DNA of 64,000 nt, from assembly GCA_020631735.1 (NCBI GenBank), contig CM036199.1, positions 18,393,553 to 18,457,552 on the forward strand, in the 5' to 3' direction. Position 1 is the first letter of the stretch; every line of letters starts with the position of its first letter. Made by a program: the position numbers and the translations under genes. This document shows, piece after piece, positions 56,815-64,000 of this stretch. Under the pieces are notes generated by a model, which did no database searches, had not been told where the DNA came from, and saw only the letters and a program-made list of their open reading frames with translations. This DNA is from Saccharum officinarum. Its lineage: Eukaryota; Streptophyta; Magnoliopsida; Poales; Poaceae.

Positions 56815-58227
56815 ATGAGCGGCAGCATCAACATGCCTGTCGCCTCAGCTGCCTTCCGGCCGTGGGCGGAGCTCGACGCCGGCCTCGTCTCCAGCATCGC
56901 CGCGTGCTGCGCGCTCAGGGAGTACGCCTCCTGCCGCGCCGTCTGCGGCGCGTGGCGCTCCGCGCTCCCGCCGCCGCTCTCGCGGCCCCTCGCCGTGCTC
57001 CCCGCCGACGACGCCGCGGGCCACCCCGTGTCGCTCGCGGCCTGCTCCCACCACGCGCGGCGCTGGGCCAGGCTCCTGCACGGCGACCTGCACCGTCCGA
57101 GTCCGACCGGGCCGATCGGCGCCGCCGCCGCGGGCTGCCGCTGCGTCGGCGCCTCGCGCGACGGGTGGCTCGCCCTCGTCGCGGGCGACGCCGAGGCGCC
57201 CGCGGGGCCGCTGCTGTTCAACCCGTTCACGGGCGAGGAGATCCCGCTGGACCCGGAGCTTTACGAGCCCGCACACGAGCGGGCGCCCAAGATCATCTTC
57301 TCGCCGAACCCCACGCCGCTCGACTTCACCGCGGTAAGCCTGTGCCGGCCCAACAGGGTCGCCGTGCAGAGGGCGTCCGACGGCTGGTCGCACATCGAGG
57401 ACACGGGCCCGCTCATGGAGAGGGACGTCGTCCTAGTCGACGTGGCGTACAGCCACGACGACGGCAAGGTCTACTGCCTGGCGAAGGACGGCCAGGTGCA
57501 CGTGCTCCACCTCAACCGCCGCCGCCGCTCCTGCCGCCGCCGGGTGCCACCCATGGAGGTTGGGCCACTGCCGAAACTGCCCCTCGGCGCCGTTGCCTTC
57601 CCTTCACCGTACGACACTATCTCCGAGGTCACGGACGCCAAGAACCTGGTGCTCTGCGACGGCGTGCTCTACCAGGTATGGAGGCGGCCCACCGGCGCTG
57701 GCAACGCGGCCGTCGCCGCGCCGACAGGAGGAGCCCGGCGGTGGATCCACATCTTTGAGGGCGACGTCTTCGTTCTCAGGTTCGATCCCGGGAACTGGCC
57801 GAGCAGTCCGTGCTGGAGCGTGGTCGAGGCGAAGGATCTGAGAGGTAACGCGCTGTTCGTCGGCATGAACGACGCAGCGGTGGTGCGCGGCGAGGGTGTG
57901 AGCGGCAACAGCGTTTACTACTGGGACGGCCCGCGCGGGGGAGACTACGAGGCTGTGGTCTACAGCTTGGCAACCGGAGCCTCCGTCCGGTGGCCAGCGG
58001 CGACGACCGGAGGCGTGTGGAGCCCCGTTTGGTACTTCTTGCCGGCGGGCGAGACCCAGCGTGAGGAACCGGAAGCAACTGAGGTAGAAGCCACGTCTGC
58101 GGAAGCAACTTCGCCCGAACTTGACGAGGAGGAGCTGGATCATAGTGCGCATTGTCTCAAGAAAACCATGAGCTTGCTCGGTAGGTTAGATTATTCTCTC
58201 GTTTATTGTTCTACTCTGTGTGTGTAG
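56815..58227 (+). CDS. F-box protein with DUF295 (KIB1-4) beta-propeller
   Basis: 470 residues, single exon. The N terminus (~14-52) matches a divergent F-box: PWAELDAGLVSSIAACC...YASCRAVCGAWRSAL. Residues ~75-420 follow the plant DUF295 pattern: a GCRCVGASRDGWLAL block, LLFNPFTGEEIPLDP, VLVDVAYSHDDGKVYCLAKDG and WSVVEAKDLRGNALFVG. An acidic Glu/Thr-rich segment (~425-450) precedes the end. F-box proteins are substrate receptors of SCF ubiquitin ligases in cytosol/nucleus; the target here is unknown. No frame damage. The very GC-rich coding sequence contrasts with AT-rich flanks, as is normal for grass genes. Confidence 0.88.
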   Translation: MSGSINMPVASAAFRPWAELDAGLVSSIAACCALREYASCRAVCGAWRSALPPPLSRPLAVLPADDAAGHPVSLAACSHHARRWARLLHGDLHRPSPTGPIGAAAAGCRCVGASRDGWLALVAGDAEAPAGPLLFNPFTGEEIPLDPELYEPAHERAPKIIFSPNPTPLDFTAVSLCRPNRVAVQRASDGWSHIEDTGPLMERDVVLVDVAYSHDDGKVYCLAKDGQVHVLHLNRRRRSCRRRVPPMEVGPLPKLPLGAVAFPSPYDTISEVTDAKNLVLCDGVLYQVWRRPTGAGNAAVAAPTGGARRWIHIFEGDVFVLRFDPGNWPSSPCWSVVEAKDLRGNALFVGMNDAAVVRGEGVSGNSVYYWDGPRGGDYEAVVYSLATGASVRWPAATTGGVWSPVWYFLPAGETQREEPEATEVEATSAEATSPELDEEELDHSAHCLKKTMSLLGRLDYSLVYCSTLCV

Positions 58228-58417
58228 AGAGGGAGAGCTACATCGATGTCTTTTATTTAATATTTTGCATTAAGAGAAACGGCTCAATTCCAAATTTCCA
58301 ATCTATCGTCGGCGGCGAGCATTATGCGATTTGAATTTGTATGCGATTTGAATTTGAGAGAGTAAAGTTTTTAGGTATGGTTCAATTCTTCAATGCGTTA
58401 GCATTTAGGGTCAACCA

Positions 58418-58772
58418 AGGTCTGGTTTACTTCATGGGTGAAAAGTTCCTGAGTGTCACACCGGATGTTTCATATGATGTCATATGATGTCAGAAAGAGT
58501 ATTCGAATACTAATAAAAAAACTAATTACATAACTCGCCTGAAAACCGTGAGACGAATTTATTAAGCCTAATTAATCCGTCATTAGCACATGTATGTTAC
58601 TGTAGCAATTATGGCTAATTATGAACTAATTAGGCTTAAACAATTTGTCTCTCAGTTTTCATGTAAACTGTGTAATTAGTTTTTTTATCTATATTTAGTG
58701 CTCCATGGATGTGTCAAATATTCGATGTGATGGGGTAAAAAGTTTTTGGGTGAAAACTAAACAGGGTCTAAC
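58418..58772. mobile_element. MITE with long inverted repeats
   Basis: Near-complete member of the family with a TGTTTAGTTT...ACCC(A)AAAA(C/G)TTTT end. The halves are inverted ('aagcctaattaatccgtcatta' against 'ctaattatgaactaattaggctta'). Target duplication not resolved. Confidence 0.75.
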
Positions 58773-59526
58773 TAAATAAGATCTCACTAGTTCTAATTAG
58801 GATATACTAGTCGATCAACTTGTGCTCTCGCACGATCTAGATTTCTAGGAGATATAAGTACTATTTCATAATCCCTTATATGATGTTTTGGCTTTTTTAC
58901 CTCGCAAAAAATGTTTTGGCTTTTTTTAGATATATTGCTTTTATTATATATGTAGACAAATACATCTAAGTGTATAGAAAATCTATGTATTTAGAGAACC
59001 CAAAACGTCTTATAATTTAGAAAGGAGGGATTACATCTGACTAATAAAGAAATATTTATGTTAAATTATATATTTTTTCTCTTAGTTTATTTTCTAATTT
59101 AATAGACTTAATAAATACTTTATAGTTTATATCTAGTTATCATAAACGTATTAATTACTATTTTTCAACAAATTAATCTATATTTTTGTCTATATTCATA
59201 TTTTCCTTTTGCATGTCACTTCTGTATATTTTAAAAAAGCAATTACTTTGAAACCTTAGTATTAATTATGGTGGCTCTTGTTACACCATGGATCTTACAA
59301 AGTCATGAATCTAAACTTTATTTTTCAAATTTTCTTATCGATTACTACAGATTTTTCTCTCCTCAAGTTAAGTTGAAACTCTCATGCTGATTATATATTT
59401 CATTAACTCTGCTTTTTGCACTTTTTTAAAATAAGGATTTTAAGTCATATAGTATGTTCTTAAGTGCTACAATACCATAAGCCATTATTTGAAACTTGCA
59501 CCATTTTGCTTATGCGAACACAAGGT
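58773..59526. other. AT-rich spacer
   Basis: No gene. Decayed Stowaway-like words around 58860-59030. Confidence 0.45.
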
Positions 59527-61564
59527 TGATAAGTACCCTTGTATGTTTGTTTTGTGATGAGTGATTGTCAATGTGATCCACGAAGTAGGTTGAGTGGTGA
59601 CTAACCCTACCATGGCGAAAGCTATATATACGACATGTCTCTTGGTTTGTGTTGTGCAGGTGTGGAGCTCGGAGGCGGTGGCTGACGGCGAGGTGAAGGT
59701 CAAGGAGGACGTGTCGTGCCGATGGACCGGAGGGGTGAAGGACGGACATGAGGTTTGGACCGAGGGACCAGGAGGCCGGGTGGCTAGCCGCGGTGGCTGA
59801 CACTTGGGACATCGACAAGCGCGAGAAGACATGGGAGTGACCGTGTTGACCGTGGAGGTGACACGCGTCGGATGGCGGGGGACGCGTATGGAGTACGCTA
59901 CTCGCGGAGCGGTTTGATGGTTTGGGCATCAAAACCATCGGAGGCGGGTTTACGGGTTTGGGCCTCAAAACCTGGGCGAAGGTTCCGAGGAGGAACGGAC
60001 GGCACGTGGCGGCATCGGGGAGTTCGCGTCGAGGCGAAGCTAACGGTGAGGAGGCGCGGTGGCCGTCGGATCAACATGAAGACCGGGCTAGACCTCTACG
60101 CCCTTGGGCTTATTGGTTTAGCTCTTATGTATACAGGGGCATTTAGGGAAATGTAAAATAGCCCTGTTAAATAGAGGATGGCAGCCCCTTGCCTCCTCAC
60201 CTCTCTCCCACTCTTTCATTCCCCCCTTCTACCTAGGGTTTCACTTTCTAGTTCATGAGAGAGGTCTAAAAATCTGAAAATTCGTGGTTGTATACTTCTT
60301 GTGATTTGGAGTGGGAATGGAGGCCCAAATCCTCCTCTTGCCCTCTGGGGTTTCTATTAGAAGCTGTGATTTTCGTTCTCATTTTGTTCCTTTTTTCGTT
60401 CTTGGCCACGATTTGATTTTCTCGGAGTTTGAATCAATCTCAGGTGATGATTTTTGGGGATTAGGTTCGTAGCATGGTGACTTTAATCTGTGCAAATTTT
60501 TAGAGTGATTCATGGTGATTTGATCGATTTCTTGTTCGATTTTTGGCCGTCCCTTTTTCACGTTCTTCTTTGTTCTTGAGCTGCTCGTGATGCCAGTCGC
60601 TGTTCGCTGTACACAGAGCCGTGAGTCCAGGAGCTCGTGCGCTCGCTCGCGCAGGCAACCCAGGTGGTCCGTCCACCAGCAGCGCTGTGCGCTCCTGTGC
60701 CGAATCGAGCACAGCCCCTGTGCAGCACCATAGCTTTTGAGCGACAAGTGCAGCAGCCTGTTCTTCTTTTTCAGATTGTGATTGGTCAGGAACTTCCGTT
60801 CTTGCGTCTGTGAGATACTACTAGCCTTAATTTTTGGTATATTTAATTTTGCTTGAGTAGTATTCGGTCGCTGCTGCAGAAGGGTGCTCCGTGAACGCTG
60901 TTCGCTCGCTAGGTGCTTGCTCTCCGTTGCTGCAGGTTTCAGGCAGTGCTGTGTGTCATTGATCTCCAGTGCAGGTTTGGCCCTTTCGCCCAGCGCCATG
61001 CTCGTGGCTCACCAATTAGTTGGCAAGGTTATGGCACAGTTGCTTCTTGTTGATTCTTGCTTGTGAGCAGACCCACGTCAAGGATCTCAATTGTTGTTTG
61101 TTGCAGCCTGTGCTAGTTTCAGTGCGTAAGTATTTCCTGCCTACTGCTTCTCTCGGTCTCTGTTCAGGTCCAGCAGTTCGGTGCTCTGTTTACTTCTTCG
61201 GGCAGTTGTTTTCGTTGTTCGACAAATTTGTTAGCAGCAACATGAATTAATTTGCTACAGGAAGTAATCATTACGTGCTTATTTAAATTCAGTCATAATC
61301 ACATAATAGATTTGATTTCCAACAGTGTCAATTTGTTTGGTCCGTGGTTTACGCAGTTGTGATCCGATTTGAGTTCCGTTTTTACGTTGGCCTCGTGGTG
61401 TCCCAATGTATTCTTAGGGAACATCCACCCTATCATTTGGACCATGGACATCACGTTGATTACTTCGTGTGTTTGGTGGTGAATTTGGGACAGCGGCCGA
61501 ATATTTCACGAGAAATTTGAGGCTCCCATTCACCCCCCCTCTGGTCGTCGTTTTCGGTCCTTCA
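59527..61564 (+). repeat. 5' LTR of Maximus/SIRE-type copia element
   Basis: The right end ...GGTCCTTCA is followed directly by a primer binding site. The left end near TGATAAGTACCC is inferred from the resemblance of the following 'tttgttttgtgatgagtgatt' to Maximus LTR starts; the exact base is uncertain. Length ~2 kb fits the solo LTR. A TATA-like ATTTAG/GTTAAATAG region lies near 60140-60175. Confidence 0.75.
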
Positions 61565-61566
61565 AT

Positions 61567-61578
61567 TGGTATCGGAGC
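61567..61578 (+). other. Primer binding site
   Basis: TGGTATCGGAGC, two bases after the LTR, one mismatch from the initiator tRNA-Met type TGGTATCAGAGC. Confidence 0.85.
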
Positions 61579-61627
61579 CGGTTAAGGATCATTCCACCTT
61601 AATCGGTCCATGATCCATGAAGGCGAC

Positions 61628-63583
61628 ATGGAGTGTGGTTCTGGCAAACCACCGTTCTTCGATGGAATAAATTATCCCTATTGAAAGATCCGCATGTCCG
61701 CGCATCTCCAGGGTATTGATTGGCTTGTTTGTGAGATTTGCGAAAATGCTACTTACGTTGTGCTTGAACCCCGTGCTCATGTCACGCAAGATCAAAAAGA
61801 TCGGCACAATGCTAATAGCAGAGCTCGCGCAGTTCTTTTCTTGAGTCTTTCTCTTTAGGAGTTCGAAAGAGTTTCCGATTGTACTACTGCTCGGGAGATC
61901 TGGGTGAGGCTTCAGAGCTATCACGAGGGGACCGCACAGGTCAAAACCAGACTCTACGAGACATATAAGAGGGAGTACGAGAACTTCACTCAGCTTGATG
62001 GTGAGTCCATCGATGCCATGTTTCCTCGCTTTCAAACCATCGTCAACAAGATGCGAGCAAATAAGGCACAGTTACCTTATGACGATCATGAGAGGGCACT
62101 CAAGCTTCTATATGCCCTAGATTGAAAGGTATGGGATATGAAGGTGACCACCATTATTGAGTCTTCGGGGTATGAGACCCTCACCGTGGATGAGCTTTTC
62201 AGCAAGCTCAAGTCCACCGAGATCGACTACCAGACCTAAGCCAAGCTCAAGAATCCCTCTGCACCGACTATGGCCTTGGTCTCAGGTAATGGCTCAAGTT
62301 CTTTAGCTAACCCTTCACAAGTGTCTTTTGCCTTGTCTTCTTTGGTGTCTGTCACAGAGGAGCAGATGGAGAGTCTTGGGGACAACGAGCTGGCGTTGAT
62401 AATCAACCGGTTCTCGCGGTTTCACAACAACCGCTTGAATCGCCAGCGTGGTGGTGGTCCGAAGGAAGGATGCTACGGCTATGGAGATCCCGACCACTTC
62501 GTTGCCCACTGCCCCAAGAAGTACAAGCACTCCTCTGACAAGTACGACTCCAGCAAGCGTAAGGACAAGCACGAGTACACCTCCAAGCACAATTCGAAGG
62601 GAGGATTCGACAAGGAGGCGTTGAAGAAGTACTTCAAGAAAGCCAAGATCCAAGAGCATGCCTTCCTCGCCTCCCTCAACGACCTCAACAACGACACCAA
62701 TGACGACTGGTCTTCTTCTCCCTCGAGCGATGATGAGTTCGAGAAGAGGCGTGAGGACAAGTTGACCGGGCTCTGTTTCATTGCCAAGTCCATCCACGGA
62801 GGCTACTGCACCATGGCCATGGATGAAGGTGTGAATCCCAACAAGGACGTGCTTCCCGGCGATGACGACTCTACCGAGGTAAAACCCTCCGTCGACGCTC
62901 TTATTGCTGAGCTTGATATCATGACCGATACTTTGATGAGTCAAGATAAGTTGCTGAAACGTGTTGCTCGTGAGAGGAAAGAGTTTAAGGACAAGCTAGA
63001 AGTTGTGGAGAAAGAGCTTGAGGAAGCTAAGAAGCTTGTTGTTCATGTGTCTGACGAGGTTGAGTGCGATGAATGTGCTGTTCATATGACTAACTTTTCT
63101 GAATTGCAATCTAAGTATGTTGCCTTGTTAGATGAGAACGATGAGCTGAAGGCTAGGTCTAGCTTGTTGGGTGCATGCAAGTCTTGTTCGGGCTTGCAAT
63201 CTGAGCTGGCAGAGAAGAATGCCAAGATCTTTGCTCTTGAGAAGGCCGGTTCAGATAGCACGGTTGTTGAGTGTGCACGTTGTGAGAGCTTGGTGTTGGA
63301 GCTTGAGTCTTGCAGACATGACAAGATGAGATCCGAGGAAGACAACACATACCTTCGGTCCATCTTGAATTGGGTATCTTGTAGTGAGCCTCAGTTGGGC
63401 ATGATGATGAGCCAGTTCAGACGGGGAACTGGGACATCGGGAGTAGGCTTTGCTCTAGGTGGGAAGGGTGAAAATGTCTATGGCAAAGTTGGTGAGTTCA
63501 GTGGTTTGAGCCCAAGTGAGAAACCTTCTACTACTCCCAAATTGATCAAGATCAATCCACCTAAGCCTACCGAACCACTGTGA
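61628..63583 (+). pseudogene. Copia (Maximus/SIRE type) gag with nonsense mutations
   Basis: The frame from ATG 61628 runs to 63583 with four internal stops at 61682, 61856, 62123 and 62237. The copia gag core (LYETYKREYENFTQLDGES...) is at 61940-62120, a zinc knuckle CYGYGDPDHFVAHC at ~62472-62513, and a long acidic coiled-coil region (LEVVEKELEEAKKL) at ~62980-63350, typical of Maximus/SIRE gags. A lineage-typical gag-pol linker continues beyond the stop. Confidence 0.88.
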
Positions 63584-64000
63584 AAGATGGAGTGTTTGAA
63601 GAACCTCCAAGAGCTCCACCCTAGAAACAAGTTTGGGTTCCAAAACCGAACCATCTCAGAAACCCACTTGATACTCTACCGAACATCTCTGAGGATCTCC
63701 TTCCTAAAGCCAGAAAGCTACCAAGAGTGACACATACCCACAAGAAAGTGAGCCAACAACCACCCAAGAGAGAGGTGAGGTATCACTATGACTATTGCCA
63801 TAGGGATGGTCACCTTGTTGAGTTTTGCTTTAGGAGGAAGAGAGATGAGCGGCGGGAGTATGAGTTGAACAACCGAAACATGTACCGCCCGCCCCATGGC
63901 GTACATGTGCCGCCTGTTCAGAGGCGCAATGCTAGGCCAAGAGGTGCAATGCCTCAAGGTGCTAGGCCTCAGGTTGCTAGACCACGCGGTGGTCATGGTG
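63584..64000 (+). pseudogene. Gag-pol linker of the copia element (partial)
   Basis: After the gag stop, reading continues with KQVWVPKPNHLRNPLDTLP in a shifted frame near 63620. It then reaches a second Cys/His block ([21 protein letters not shown], ~63785-63850) and a His/Pro/Arg-rich stretch at the window edge. Protease, integrase and RT would lie to the right. Confidence 0.7.

Noticed and set aside
56736..57758. 340-codon plus-strand ORF overlapping the F-box gene
   Set aside because: Arg/Pro-rich shadow in another frame; the 470-codon frame carries the domain motifs.

Overview
This is a grass nuclear sequence, most likely from a panicoid (sorghum/sugarcane/maize relatives). The evidence is spliced plant genes, very GC-rich grass-type coding regions, and a dense mix of Maximus/SIRE-like copia LTRs, a Reina-like chromovirus, an En/Spm (CACTA) transposon, hAT elements, Tourist and Stowaway MITEs and L1-type LINE fragments. 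A run of 100 Ns at 27707-27806 shows it comes from an assembly.

Layout. 1-3.1 kb: three partly nested Maximus/SIRE-type LTR pieces. 3.1-3.9 kb: two MITEs. 3.9-14.6 kb: one structurally complete CACTA transposon (3924-14633, target duplication AAG) with three minus-strand genes: a GRF zinc-finger/membrane protein, a 1,118-residue TNP2 transposase, and a multi-exon PTTA-type protein ending in a Ulp1-like cysteine protease. 14.6-22.6 kb: gene-poor repeats, including a clean solo LTR (18699-20750, GCTAC) and a hAT element. 22.6-27.7 kb: a telomere-repeat-binding-protein gene (RTBP1 type) with a small copia element in its fifth intron and its 3' end lost in the N gap. 28-30.4 kb: a two-finger C2H2 gene and an NAC-like gene. 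31.1-36.7 kb: a decayed chromovirus. 37-44.2 kb: a MITE/hAT/LINE graveyard with a long palindrome. 44.3-48.5 kb: a second NAC-like gene facing a short PPR gene whose intron carries a LINE. 50.9-52.0 kb: a DAO-like (auxin-oxidising) 2-oxoglutarate dioxygenase gene. 53.3-55.9 kb: a third, decayed copy of the NAC-PPR segment, split by another LINE. 56.8-58.2 kb: an F-box/DUF295 gene. 59.5-64.0 kb: the 5' LTR and gag of a Maximus/SIRE-type copia element running off the window.

How the parts relate. The host genes do not form a pathway. They are single genes and remnants of a tandemly duplicated block (NAC-like gene plus convergent PPR 3' end) separated by transposon insertions. The CACTA is the one coherent multi-gene system: its own terminal-type repeats occur at both ends and again in the middle, where they lie just upstream of a TATA box for the PTTA/Ulp1 gene, so the repeats may serve as both transposase-binding ends and promoters. 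Exon structures below were derived by eye from splice consensus, phase and remembered family similarity. No alignments or searches were run.
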